Below are positions 56,053-64,000 of a DNA stretch of 64,000 bases, piece after piece; the first letter of the stretch is position 1; each line of letters starts with the position of its first letter. The DNA is from Pontibacter cellulosilyticus. Its GTDB lineage: Bacteria; Bacteroidota; Bacteroidia; Cytophagales; Hymenobacteraceae. The DNA lies in contig NZ_JACRVF010000002.1 in assembly GCF_014306105.1 (NCBI RefSeq), positions 62,001 through 126,000 on the forward strand. The letters are read 5' to 3'. Both the position numbers and the translations under genes were made by a program. The notes beneath the pieces are model-generated. The model searched no databases. It had not been told where the DNA came from and was given only the letters and a program-made list of their open reading frames with translations.

Positions 56053-56117
56053 GATATCTTTTAAATTGATGGGTGAGAATGCAAAAGAAAACAAATATAA
56101 ATAACGGGGTTCTCAGA

Positions 56118-56879
56118 TCAACCGAAACGGCCTGTTATGTAATTCTGAGTGCGCTCGTCTTTAGGACTTGTAAACATGGTTTTTGTTTTGTTAAACTCCA
56201 CCAGCTCACCCATATAGAAAAATGCAGTATAATCACTAACGCGGCCTGCCTGCTGCATGTTGTGTGTTACAATTACAATGGTATAGTCGTTCTTTAACTC
56301 ATAAATCAACTCCTCTACCTTTGCTGTAGATATTGGGTCCAGGGCAGAGGCAGGCTCGTCCATCAAAAGCACTGATGGCGAAATAGCCAAGGCGCGGGCA
56401 ATACACAAACGCTGCTGCTGGCCACCGGAAAGCGCCAACGCTGATTTGTGTAGTTTATCCTTTACCTCGTCCCAAAGGGCGGCTCTTCTCAATGATGTTT
56501 CGGCAGCCTCTTCCAGCACAGATTTTTTCTTTACGCCCTGTATTTTCAGGCCATATACCACATTCTCGTAAATGCTCTTCGGGAAAGGGTTAGGCTTCTG
56601 AAACACCATTCCCACATTCTTTCGCAACTCATCCACACGAACGTCTTTCTGATAGATGTCCTTGTTGTCGATAAGTATCTGGCCTTCTGTTCTAAAGCCT
56701 TCGATGTAGTCGTTCATACGATTAAAGGTTCGCAGGAACGTAGATTTACCACAACCGGATGGACCGATAAAAGCCGTAACAGCCTTCTCTTCCATGGCTA
56801 TATTTATACTTTTTAGAGCGTGGAAATCGCCGTAGTATGCATCGAGGTCTATTGCCTCTAATTTTGTTTTTTTACCCAT
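56118..56879 (-). CDS. pstB: Phosphate ABC transporter ATPase PstB
   Basis: 253 residues. Walker A is GPSGCGKST at 39-47, the Q-loop lies in [20 protein letters not shown], the signature is LSGGQQQR, Walker B is [13 protein letters not shown] and the H-loop is [12 protein letters not shown]. It powers Pi import. It is 7 bp after pstA. Confidence 0.97.
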   Translation of the reverse strand: MGKKTKLEAIDLDAYYGDFHALKSINIAMEEKAVTAFIGPSGCGKSTFLRTFNRMNDYIEGFRTEGQILIDNKDIYQKDVRVDELRKNVGMVFQKPNPFPKSIYENVVYGLKIQGVKKKSVLEEAAETSLRRAALWDEVKDKLHKSALALSGGQQQRLCIARALAISPSVLLMDEPASALDPISTAKVEELIYELKNDYTIVIVTHNMQQAGRVSDYTAFFYMGELVEFNKTKTMFTSPKDERTQNYITGRFG

Positions 56880-56886
56880 GGTGTGT

Positions 56887-57744
56887 TTACCACTTTATTT
56901 TTTTCTGCTGCCTGTTGCGCAGGTAAACAGCAATGCCGTTCAGCATAAAGGTGATGATCAATAGTATAATAATGGCTGCGGCCGCGTTGGTTAAGAATTC
57001 CTCCTGTGGCCTCGATGTCCAGTTAAAGATCTGGATTGGCAGTACTGTAAATTCATCTAAAGGCGATGATGGTGTAAAGGGAACATACGCCAGTGCACCG
57101 ATAACGATAAGCGGCGCTGCCTCGCCCACTGCTCTCGATAATGCTAAGATAATACCTGTAAGTATACCACCAAAAGATGCTGGCAGCACCTGGTTCCAAA
57201 CAGTCTGCCACTTAGAGGCACCCAGCGCATAAGAGCCGTCGCGGATACTACGCGGAACTGCTTTTATCGCCTCCCGGGTGGTAACAATGATGATCGGAAG
57301 TATAAGCAGTGACAGTGTTAATGCACCAGCCAGTAAGCTGCCGCCCAAACGCATCTGGCGCACAAAAATCTCCAATCCAAGCAAACCATAAATAATAGAT
57401 GGTACCCCGGCCAAGTTGGCGATATTGATCTCCAGGAAATTATTTATCCTGCTCTTCTTAGCATATTCCTCTAAGTATACTCCCGCCGAAACCCCCAATG
57501 GGAAAGCAATGAGTGTAGTGAGTACAAGTATCCAGAGCGTACCCACCCATGCAGTAAGTATACCGGCACGGCTAGCCCTACGCGATGGCAGGCTTGTTAG
57601 AAAGTCCCAGTTAATGCGCCCAACTCCTTCCACAACAATATCGAAAAGAAAAATGGCAAGAACTACCAGCCCTATGAAGGTGCAAAAGATACCGAAGATG
57701 TGAAAGGCTTTATCCTTAAGCCTGTTGATGTCTGAGTTAGTCAT
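56887..57744 (-). CDS. pstA: Phosphate ABC transporter permease PstA
   Basis: 285 residues, six membrane helices, with the EAA-like coupling phrase [26 protein letters not shown]. It overlaps pstC by 8 bp. Confidence 0.95.
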   Translation of the reverse strand: MTNSDINRLKDKAFHIFGIFCTFIGLVVLAIFLFDIVVEGVGRINWDFLTSLPSRRASRAGILTAWVGTLWILVLTTLIAFPLGVSAGVYLEEYAKKSRINNFLEINIANLAGVPSIIYGLLGLEIFVRQMRLGGSLLAGALTLSLLILPIIIVTTREAIKAVPRSIRDGSYALGASKWQTVWNQVLPASFGGILTGIILALSRAVGEAAPLIVIGALAYVPFTPSSPLDEFTVLPIQIFNWTSRPQEEFLTNAAAAIIILLIITFMLNGIAVYLRNRQQKKIKW

Positions 57745-58612
57745 ACTTTTCCTGGTATTTCTTTTTGATCCAGAAGCTGAGGTTGTTCAGTGCAAACGTG
57801 AACACAAACAATGTGATACCTGCGGCAAAAATGGTTTTGTATTCCAAAGAGCCACGCGGCACGTCTCCTAAGCTTACCTGTACAATGTAAGTTGTAATGG
57901 TTTCGATGGGCACCAGCGGATTTAGCGTTAGGCGCGGCTGCTGACCTGCTGCAATGGCCACGATCATGGTTTCACCTACAGCCCTGGAAATTGCAAGTAT
58001 AACTGATACCACGATACCCGAAGATGCCGCCGGCACCATCACCCCAAAGGATGTTTGCAAGCGCGTAGAGCCCATGCCATAAGCTGCCTCACGCAGCGAA
58101 CGCGGAACTGAGCTAATGGCATCTTCGCTTAAAGAAGAGATCATTGGGATGATCATGATGCCCATTACTATACCTGCTGAAAGTGCATTAAAGCCAGCTA
58201 AAGAAGGTATAATGGTCTGCAGAAATGGTGTAACCACTGTTAAGGCAAAGAAGCCATACACTACTGTAGGGATTGTTGCAAGCACCTCTAACAACGGCTT
58301 TACAACTAAACGCATGCGATCGTGGGCATACTCGTTTAGGTAAATGGCTATGGTTAAACCAATTGGTAAGGCTACGGCAATGGCTACGCCAGTAGTAAGC
58401 AGCGTACCAGCCACCAGTGGCATAATGCCGAATTTCTTATCGGCAAAAAGTGGCGTCCATTCTTTCTCGGTTAAGAACTCTGATAGCGGTACAACCTGAA
58501 AAAAGCCAATAGACTCTGAGAGTAGAACCCAGATAATGCCTATAGTGATGAGTATTGTGATTACTGCAGATAACCACAACAAGCCCTCGATAATTTTCTC
58601 TGATGCTCTCAA
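57737..58612 (-). CDS. pstC: Phosphate ABC transporter permease PstC
   Basis: 291 residues, six membrane helices, coupling phrase [20 protein letters not shown]. The only possible start is TTG at 58610-58612, because TAA lies five codons upstream and no ATG or GTG intervenes near the start. This weak start, together with the hairpin before it, would lower permease output against PstS. Confidence 0.93.
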   Translation of the reverse strand: MRASEKIIEGLLWLSAVITILITIGIIWVLLSESIGFFQVVPLSEFLTEKEWTPLFADKKFGIMPLVAGTLLTTGVAIAVALPIGLTIAIYLNEYAHDRMRLVVKPLLEVLATIPTVVYGFFALTVVTPFLQTIIPSLAGFNALSAGIVMGIMIIPMISSLSEDAISSVPRSLREAAYGMGSTRLQTSFGVMVPAASSGIVVSVILAISRAVGETMIVAIAAGQQPRLTLNPLVPIETITTYIVQVSLGDVPRGSLEYKTIFAAGITLFVFTFALNNLSFWIKKKYQEKYD

Positions 58613-58628
58613 GGTGCTGTATAGTTAA

Positions 58629-58669
58629 AATGCCGCTGCGCTAGCCAAATTAGCTAGTACAGCGGCATT
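58629..58669 (-). terminator. Intercistronic hairpin between pstS and pstC
   Basis: Stem AATGCCGCTG / CAGCGGCATT, a 2-base internal mismatch, then CTAGC / GCTAG, with only TTTTAAC after it. It looks like a leaky terminator or mRNA stabiliser. Confidence 0.75.
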
Positions 58670-58678
58670 AATTTAAAC

Positions 58679-59671
58679 TTATTGTTTTTTAGCTGTGCCC
58701 TCAGCAAATTGCTTAAACTTCTCTTTCTGCTCTTTGTACATCTCTGCAGGCATTGGAATATAACCAACCTCCTGGCTAAGCTCAGCAGCACTGTCTAAGT
58801 AGAAGTTCACAAAATCTACTGTTGCAGGGCTTTGAGTTGCCTTAGAGCTTACATAGATGAACAGCGGACGAGAAAGCGGAGCATAAGAGCCGTCTTTTAC
58901 AGTCTCTAGCGTAGGTGTGATAGCACCTTTGCCGTTATCGTCTTTCAAGTCGTCTACAGGTACAACTTTAAGTTTGTCTTTGTTCTCATCGTAGTATGCG
59001 TAACCGAAAAAGCCAAGCGCATTCACATCAGTAGACACGCCCTGTACCAGTACGTTATCGTCTTCACTGGCAGTATAGTCGCCACGGCTAGCACCGCTCT
59101 CGCCTACCACGGCTTCAGTAAAGTAGTCATAAGTACCAGACTCAACGCCAGGGCCATACAAGTGGATCTCTTGGTTAGGCCACTCCGGACGGATCTGGTT
59201 CCAACGTGTGATTTTACCTTGTGCAGCTGGCTCCCAGATTTTCTTTAGCTCGTCAATGGTGATGTCTTTTACCCAGTCATTCTCAGGGTTAACTACTACT
59301 GTAAGGCCATCATAAGCAACCGGAAGCTCTACATAAGAAATGCCGTTTTCCTGTGCTACGCTTGCCTCAGAATCTTTGATCGGACGTGAAGCGTCTACGA
59401 TATCGATTTCGCCACGTGTGAATTTTTTAAATCCGCCACCTGTACCAGATACGCCTACTGTTACTTTTACATCCGGAGCCTCGGCACGATATTCTTCAGC
59501 TACTGCTTCTGTAACAGGGTAAACAGTTGAAGAACCGTCGATTTGGATACTTCCAGATAGATCACCGCCTGCACCTTCTTCGTTGTTGCCGCCACAGGAG
59601 CTGAACATAAGTGTTGCGCCTAGAAGAACCGCAGCATTAAATTTTACACTAGAAAGCTTAAAGTTTAACAT
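58679..59671 (-). CDS. pstS: Phosphate-binding lipoprotein PstS
   Basis: 330 residues. Lipobox FSSC puts the lipidated cysteine at 26. Phosphate-binding loops are IDGSSTVYPVTEAVAEEY and VSGTGGGFKKFTRGEIDIVD, followed by DASRPIK. ESGTYDYFTEAVVGESGAS is the third binding segment. It catches Pi in the periplasm for PstCAB. First gene of pstS-C-A-B-phoU. Confidence 0.96.
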   Translation of the reverse strand: MLNFKLSSVKFNAAVLLGATLMFSSCGGNNEEGAGGDLSGSIQIDGSSTVYPVTEAVAEEYRAEAPDVKVTVGVSGTGGGFKKFTRGEIDIVDASRPIKDSEASVAQENGISYVELPVAYDGLTVVVNPENDWVKDITIDELKKIWEPAAQGKITRWNQIRPEWPNQEIHLYGPGVESGTYDYFTEAVVGESGASRGDYTASEDDNVLVQGVSTDVNALGFFGYAYYDENKDKLKVVPVDDLKDDNGKGAITPTLETVKDGSYAPLSRPLFIYVSSKATQSPATVDFVNFYLDSAAELSQEVGYIPMPAEMYKEQKEKFKQFAEGTAKKQ

Positions 59672-59812
59672 AAGCCAGAGTTGGATTTAGTTTTTGATTA
59701 TTTTTTAGTCTCTTAATTAATCTTACTTTTATCACCAGTTGGTATACTCTAATGGTTATCAACTAGTTGTATTTAGAGGCTTTGATGTACTTCACCTCCC
59801 TGTTTTGGACTG

Positions 59813-59868
59813 CAAAGAGAGACGAAAGCTTTCATAATAAGAAGCCTGCTATATTAAGTTATTGTTAA
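59813..59868 (-). promoter_or_regulatory. Possible Pho-box promoter of pstS (weak form)
   Basis: On the minus strand TTAACA (59868-59863), N5, TTAATA (59857-59852), then two non-matching 11-bp units, then 9 bp, then TCTCTTTG at 59820-59813, followed by CA. The spacing equals that of the two porin and receptor promoters. Leader of about 140 bases. Confidence 0.45.
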
Positions 59869-59878
59869 GCTTTTAGAA

Positions 59879-61066
59879 TTACAGCGCCACTTCCATCTGT
59901 ACCCTGAACAGAAAAGTGTTCTCTCTGCCAGGTGTGTCTTGTAGCGTTACATCACTTTGTACTTTCAGGCTATGGCCTACAATATACTTTGATAAGCCCA
60001 GCGTATATTGCTCTTGTGCATTTAAGCTGGTAACTTCATCAGGATTGTAAGTAGTGTAGCGACCTGCAATCTCCCAATTGCTCGGAAATAGGTAACCGGC
60101 CTGAATGTTAAAAGCGTTACCAGTTACAAACGTTTCCTCAACAGCACCCTCGTCTGTTCTAAGTACTACCGGTCCGTTCGGAGCTGATTTGTTAGCATAT
60201 TCGCCCATAGAAGAGAAGCCTTTGTATTTAAACATATAATCCACAAACACAGTGCTTAGGTCACGCTGATCGCTAAGGAAGTCGCCAAGCTGGCCTCCTT
60301 CTCTAGAGGCATTGTCGTTGTAGTTGTATGCTGCAGCAATGGCAAGCTTTGGTGTCTCTTCGCGGTAGATGTCGCTGCCCACGTAAGCGCCACCACCTTC
60401 AAACTCGCCAAAAGGCATCACTTCAACTTTAGCAGTGTAATCATAGCCACCGGCATTGTTTACTGTTATGTCGCGGCCTTCGCCCATAGAAATGGAACCA
60501 GATTCACGGACAATGGCAGTACCTACAGTATGTGTGTGGTGTAATTGTAAGCCTGCGTCGCGGTCTATGTTAAAGCGGGAGTTAAGTAAGCTGCGGTCTA
60601 CGAACTGCATTTTCTGAGAAGATATAATACGCTCTCGGTTGCCAGGCAGCTTTGTCTGACCTACCCACAATTCCCAGCCCGGCGCAAAGTTCCACATGGC
60701 TACCGCGTCAAGTATGATATTGTCAGCGTTATTAAATCTGGCAGGGTCGTCGTTTCCGATGTCGCTGTTGCTAAGGCCTAATTCTATTTTATATTCTAGC
60801 TTAGGAGAGTAAGCAAAACCTTCAAACTTAAGACGTGCTCTGCGGATCAGGAATCTGTCTTCTAGTTGCTCTGAAGAATTATTGATGGCGCCCTGGTAAA
60901 GCATCTGGAAACGTGTGCTGAATTTCAGGCTAAAAGAAGAGTCGGCGGCAATAAACTGTAAGCCTTTGCCAAATTTTGATTTGTTGATGCTTTGCGCGCT
61001 GGCAAGGTTAAATGAAGCAATACATAAGGTAAGCGCAACAAGTGCACCTAATCTTTTAATTAACAC
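59879..61066 (-). CDS. OprO/OprP-type phosphate-selective porin
   Basis: 395 residues; start GTG at 61064-61066, preceded by AAAAGGA, because TAA lies two codons upstream. Signal peptide to about 24 (LASAQ). The porin family shows SLKFSTRFQMLYQGA, FLIRRARLKFEGF, WVGQTKLPGNRERIISS and a barrel-ending VQMEVAL. It would let phosphate or polyphosphate cross the outer membrane. It lies directly upstream of pstS, same strand, with 207 bp between. Confidence 0.88.
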   Translation of the reverse strand: MLIKRLGALVALTLCIASFNLASAQSINKSKFGKGLQFIAADSSFSLKFSTRFQMLYQGAINNSSEQLEDRFLIRRARLKFEGFAYSPKLEYKIELGLSNSDIGNDDPARFNNADNIILDAVAMWNFAPGWELWVGQTKLPGNRERIISSQKMQFVDRSLLNSRFNIDRDAGLQLHHTHTVGTAIVRESGSISMGEGRDITVNNAGGYDYTAKVEVMPFGEFEGGGAYVGSDIYREETPKLAIAAAYNYNDNASREGGQLGDFLSDQRDLSTVFVDYMFKYKGFSSMGEYANKSAPNGPVVLRTDEGAVEETFVTGNAFNIQAGYLFPSNWEIAGRYTTYNPDEVTSLNAQEQYTLGLSKYIVGHSLKVQSDVTLQDTPGRENTFLFRVQMEVAL

Positions 61067-61225
61067 GTCCTTTTAATTTAGGGTGAGAAATAAATTAAAA
61101 TCTGTTACGACGATAAAGTATAAATGGTAGTCTAAGTCACTTATACTTTATACTTTAAATTGAGAGTGAGGCAGAGCAGTTAGTCAGGCTGCTGTTGCTT
61201 TTGCTTTTGCTCTTAAATCGTGGTG

Positions 61226-61281
61226 CAAAATAACTGGATTAGTATTACTCCTTTATTACCTCAATGTTATTTTAATGTTAA
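61226..61281 (-). promoter_or_regulatory. Pho-box-like promoter of the 59879 porin
   Basis: On the minus strand: TTAACA, ATAACA, GTAATA, GTAATA with exactly 5 bp between each (11-bp period), ending at 61243; then 9 bp; then TTATTTTG at 61233-61226 followed by CACC. No TTG at the usual -33 place. Confidence 0.7.
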
Positions 61282-61361
61282 GACACAGAACATGCTTGCT
61301 TATGAAACTTAGAATGGCTTTTACTGAAAATTGAGGCTAGTATAAACTAGAAAACAAAATA

Positions 61362-61397
61362 AGCAGGCCCATTGGCATTTTTGCTAACGGGCCTGCT
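61362..61397 (-). terminator. Terminator of the 61416 porin
   Basis: Stem AGCAGGCCC / GGGCCTGCT with an inner loop of 18 bases that can pair partly, then TATTTTGTTTT on the minus strand. Confidence 0.8.
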
Positions 61398-61415
61398 CAT
61401 TTAAGTGCCATGTAA

Positions 61416-62699
61416 TTAGAAGTTAAACTGTGCCTGTAGCCTTAGCCTGTTGCCGTGTTGCCTGTTTAAAGGAACCTGCGCATTTTTAACTGTTCTGTCT
61501 TCTATTGAGTACATAGCTGTTAGTTCAAGATTCCTAACAATTTGCCACTCTGCACCTATCTCCGTTTGATACACCAAGTAGCTTGCTGCATCTTTCTCAT
61601 GCTTTTTGCCGCCGTCGTAATACTGAACCCTCAAAAATGGTATCAATACTTGGTTGTTCAGTTTCATCATGTACATCGCCTGAGCATAGCCGCCGTGTAA
61701 GTCTTTAACCTTGATAGTTTTTGTGGCGGGGTCGTACTCTGGGCCTTCTCCGATATTATACTCTGCTTGAAACCCTAGTGGCTGTGGATAGATAACCAAT
61801 GTAGCAGCTATTCGTTGATCGGTGAACCCTTCTTCCAGTTGATTTTCTGCCTCAACGTTTACGCCTGATGAAATTTGATCTTTAGTAACTACATACTTAC
61901 CTGTGTAGGCCTGTATGCCGGGTTCTATAAATTGACCGTTCTTCAATTTAAAAGGGTAAGACACTCTGGCAACAACATGCAGGTCATCGTTGGCTTCAGG
62001 CTTATTTGCTGTTTGTCCGTTATAAACTCCGATGCCTGCCACGCCATAATCGCCGCTACCTTTAAGGCCAAGGCTTGTAAGCTCTTCAAATCGCCTTCTA
62101 ATTTCTGATGGAGCATAATAAAAGAATACGCCTAGGTCACGCTCATTTGCAATGGCGCTGTTTATTCCGTCGTTACGGTCTAGTGGTAAACGGTTGCTGC
62201 TCGATTGTAAGTTCTCAAATCCATATGGGATTTTGCTCTGTCCCACTCTAAACCTATACTCTTTGTTCTTGTCGAGCGCTACGTCGAAGTATGCATCTCT
62301 GAGCTGGAAAAAGTTTAGTGTAGTGGAGCTTGGTGAGGAGGCAATGTCAGGCTGTATATATACAAATACCCGCTCGTGCACATTTCCGCTAAAGATCAAA
62401 CGGGCTCTTCTGATAAACAAACCACCACCTTCACCGAGAGACTTATCGCATTGGTCGCACTTCAGGTCTGGGTTAGTCTCTAGCAGGCGGTTATATCTTA
62501 TTTGAGCATACCCCCTGATAGATAGAATTTCATACCAGGCTTTTTTCTTGGCTGCTTCTGTTATTACAACAGGTTGTACTAGCGGTGTAACCACTATTGC
62601 ATTAGTGGTATCAGTCTGTGCTTGTGCTTCTTTGAAAGTAGTTAAGCACATGGCTAAGGCAGTTGCTATAGCAATGCAGCCAAAATTTTTAAGCGTCAT
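61416..62699 (-). CDS. OprO/OprP-type porin, second copy
   Basis: 427 residues, signal peptide to about 27 (AQAQT). Porin O/P features: IRGYAQIRYNRLLETN, GLFIRRARLIFSGN, RVGQSKIPYGFENLQSSSNR and LRLQAQFNF at the barrel end. It has four cysteines at about 58-64 (KCDQC pattern with a nearby C), rare in porins. Probably also for phosphate or a phosphorylated anion. It is divergent from the TonB receptor at 63071. Confidence 0.85.
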   Translation of the reverse strand: MTLKNFGCIAIATALAMCLTTFKEAQAQTDTTNAIVVTPLVQPVVITEAAKKKAWYEILSIRGYAQIRYNRLLETNPDLKCDQCDKSLGEGGGLFIRRARLIFSGNVHERVFVYIQPDIASSPSSTTLNFFQLRDAYFDVALDKNKEYRFRVGQSKIPYGFENLQSSSNRLPLDRNDGINSAIANERDLGVFFYYAPSEIRRRFEELTSLGLKGSGDYGVAGIGVYNGQTANKPEANDDLHVVARVSYPFKLKNGQFIEPGIQAYTGKYVVTKDQISSGVNVEAENQLEEGFTDQRIAATLVIYPQPLGFQAEYNIGEGPEYDPATKTIKVKDLHGGYAQAMYMMKLNNQVLIPFLRVQYYDGGKKHEKDAASYLVYQTEIGAEWQIVRNLELTAMYSIEDRTVKNAQVPLNRQHGNRLRLQAQFNF

Positions 62700-62774
62700 T
62701 TTGGGTGAGTTTAAAATAACAGTTCAAATAATCTGTGAATGAGAGAGTTAGTTAGGTTGCTCTAATTCGGTATG

Positions 62775-62830
62775 CAAAGAACGGGTGGTAATATTATCTG
62801 GATATTAAGCCAATGTTATTTTAATATTAT
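62775..62830 (-). promoter_or_regulatory. Pho-box-like promoter of the 61416 porin
   Basis: On the minus strand: ATAATA, ATAACA, TTAATA, ATAATA at 11-bp steps, ending at 62792; 9 bp; then GTTCTTTG at 62782-62775, followed by CA. Leader of about 75 bases. Confidence 0.62.
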
Positions 62831-62934
62831 CACTTGGCTTAGGCTAAAAAGCGCTATATCTGAATTCTTTCACAAGTTTTGCTGATACCAGAGTTACCTG
62901 ATAATCGAGTTACTGGCAAAAATTCTAGCTGCAG

Positions 62935-63043
62935 TTAACACTGACTTAATTTTGAGTTAACGCTAACTTAAAGAAACAGCGTGATTCTTAACAGAAGAGT
63001 AATTTCTATGTAAAAATAGGGTAACCTAAGCGATCTACTTTTG
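62935..63043 (+). promoter_or_regulatory. Two Pho-box-like arrays and -7 element of the TonB receptor
   Basis: Array 1: TTAACA, TTAATT, TTAACG, TTAAAG at 62935, 62946, 62957, 62968. Array 2: TTAACA, GTAATT, GTAAAA, GTAACC at 62988, 62999, 63010, 63021. Then 9 bp and TACTTTTG at 63036-63043, a perfect TAnnTTTG, followed by CACC. The start codon is 27 bp on. Confidence 0.75.
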
Positions 63044-63070
63044 CACCGAGACTAATAAACAGTAGATCAA

Positions 63071-64000
63071 ATGAAATTCTTACTCACGATTCTCACCATT
63101 TTTGCCGCCGCAATTAGTGGTTTTGCCCAACAGGGTGTATTAAAAGGAAAAGTAACTGATAAAACAACCGGTGAAGATGTTATAGGAGCCGTTGTCTTTA
63201 TCAAAGGTACATCAAAAGGAACTACCACTGACTACGAAGGTAACTACACACTACCCCTTGAGCCGGGTACTTATAATGTGTCGGTTACCTTTCTTGCTTA
63301 TAAGCCTTTTGAAAGTGCCGGTGTAGCCGTAAAATCTGGCCAGCCAACTACACTTAATATACAGTTGGAAGAAAATGCTACACAACTACAGGCGGTTGAG
63401 ATTGTAGGTACACGCCAGACAAACACAGAGATGGCGGTTCTGGAGTCGATTCGCCAGAGTGAGGTAGTAGTTAGCGGTGTAGCAGGTGAGCAAATTGCCA
63501 AGTCTATGGACCGCGACGCCGCTGAATCAGTAAAGCGTATTCCGGGTGTAACCATACTTAACGACCGTTACGTGGTGATTAGAGGTATGAACCAGCGCTA
63601 CAATACGGTACTGCTGAACGATGCCCTTACGCCAAGTACAGAACCGGATCAAAAAGCTTTCTCTTTCGATATCCTGCCAACCAGCGTGATAGATCGCATT
63701 ATGATCTATAAAAATGGTTCTCCTGAACTGCCTGGTGAGTATGGTGGCGGTATCATTAAAATCTATACTAAGAATGTGGTTGATGAGAACAAAACGTCCA
63801 TTGGTGTTTCGGGTTCTTACCGCGTTGGTACAACTTTCAACAGCTTCCTGACAGACAGCAAAAGCAGCACAGATAAATTTGGTTTTGATAATGGCAAGCG
63901 TGCTTTGCCTGCCGGAGTGCCCGCTAATACAAACACAGTAGGTAATCAGGATGAGATAGCCAAGATTGGTAAACTATTCCCGAATAACTGGTCTCCTCTT
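63071..64000 (+). CDS. TonB-dependent receptor, N-terminal part (runs off the window), probably phosphate-regulated
   Basis: ATG 63071-63073; 310 codons are visible and the frame is open to the edge. Signal peptide MKFLLTILTIFAAAISGFAQ, then a CarboxypepD_reg-like domain (LKGKVTDKTTGEDVIGAVV, GTTTDYEGNYTLPLEPGTY) at about 22-105. The plug begins with VVSGVAGEQIAKSMDRDAAE and shows ESVKRIPGVTILNDRYVVIR, GMNQRYNTVLLNDALTPS, and YKNGSPELPGEYGGGIIKIY, a late plug block. The promoter arrays before it predict induction at low phosphate. The ligand could be a phosphorylated compound or phosphate complex; this is inference. Confidence 0.88.
   Translation, partial: MKFLLTILTIFAAAISGFAQQGVLKGKVTDKTTGEDVIGAVVFIKGTSKGTTTDYEGNYTLPLEPGTYNVSVTFLAYKPFESAGVAVKSGQPTTLNIQLEENATQLQAVEIVGTRQTNTEMAVLESIRQSEVVVSGVAGEQIAKSMDRDAAESVKRIPGVTILNDRYVVIRGMNQRYNTVLLNDALTPSTEPDQKAFSFDILPTSVIDRIMIYKNGSPELPGEYGGGIIKIYTKNVVDENKTSIGVSGSYRVGTTFNSFLTDSKSSTDKFGFDNGKRALPAGVPANTNTVGNQDEIAKIGKLFPNNWSPL

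Larger units (their letters stand above)
61067..61415. other. Regulatory gap between two porin genes
   Basis: Holds the porin promoter array (61226-61281) and the terminator of the upstream porin (61362-61397). Between start codon and promoter are about 160 bases of leader with two AAGTATAA-type words (61117-61155) and no gene. Confidence 0.7.
62700..63070. other. Divergent regulatory region porin / TonB receptor
   Basis: 370 bp with no gene. It carries three four-unit arrays of 11-bp-spaced hexamers: one facing the porin (62792-62830) and two facing the receptor (62935-62973 and 62988-63026). Confidence 0.75.

Overview
The window comes from a Bacteroidota chromosome, most likely order Cytophagales and close to Pontibacter or Hymenobacter. 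Evidence is the gene content (TonB-dependent receptors with carboxypeptidase-like N-terminal domains, type IX secretion C-terminal signals, DUF4142, DUF4174 and DUF4870 proteins, a CxxxY-type CcmE) and promoters of the form TTG-N19-TAnnTTTG. The genus is inference. No phage, integrase, transposase, rRNA or CRISPR array was seen.

Layout. 1-24 kb is a loose set of mostly single genes: an epimerase tail, two serine beta-lactamase-fold hydrolases, a DinB/BstA-like protein, a PliI-like lipoprotein, two TonB receptors, an SDR, a nonsense-interrupted HTH-DUF4870 gene, a lipocalin, a GNAT acetyltransferase, YajQ, TerC, an M28 peptidase with a membrane domain, an M19 dipeptidase and a SpoU methyltransferase. 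24-27 kb carries mutS, then tRNA-Gly(GCC) and tRNA-Leu(UAA), followed by an AT-rich stretch with an acyltransferase. 30.6-36.2 kb is the rod-shape operon mreB-mreC-mreD-mrdA-rodA. 37.5-39.7 kb is purN-purH. 41.9-45.9 kb holds two paralogous secreted proteins built from a repeated domain of about 125-130 residues plus a type IX sorting signal. 46-49.6 kb has a UbiA prenyltransferase, a cold-shock protein, KdsC, IscX, a ferredoxin and a DUF2520 protein. 49.7-55 kb is a cytochrome c maturation operon, ccmB-ccmC-ccmD-orf-ccmE-ccmF. 55.4-62.7 kb is the phosphate block pstS-pstC-pstA-pstB-phoU with two OprO/OprP-type porins, and a divergent TonB receptor runs off the right edge.

The strongest new signal is regulatory. 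The promoter regions of the second porin, the first porin and the divergent TonB receptor each contain four hexamers of type (T/G/A)TAAnn spaced exactly 11 bp apart. Each array ends exactly 9 bp before an octamer that finishes in TTTG and is followed by CA. The pstS upstream region has the same geometry but only two matching hexamers. This resembles PhoB/PhoP boxes of other phyla and would make the receptor and both porins part of a phosphate-starvation regulon.

Other notable signals are a roughly eight-fold excess of the word AGTATAA/TTATACT in genes and gaps, a MITE-like element with about 40-bp inverted ends and a diverged partial copy, and a perfect 29-bp hairpin between convergent genes.
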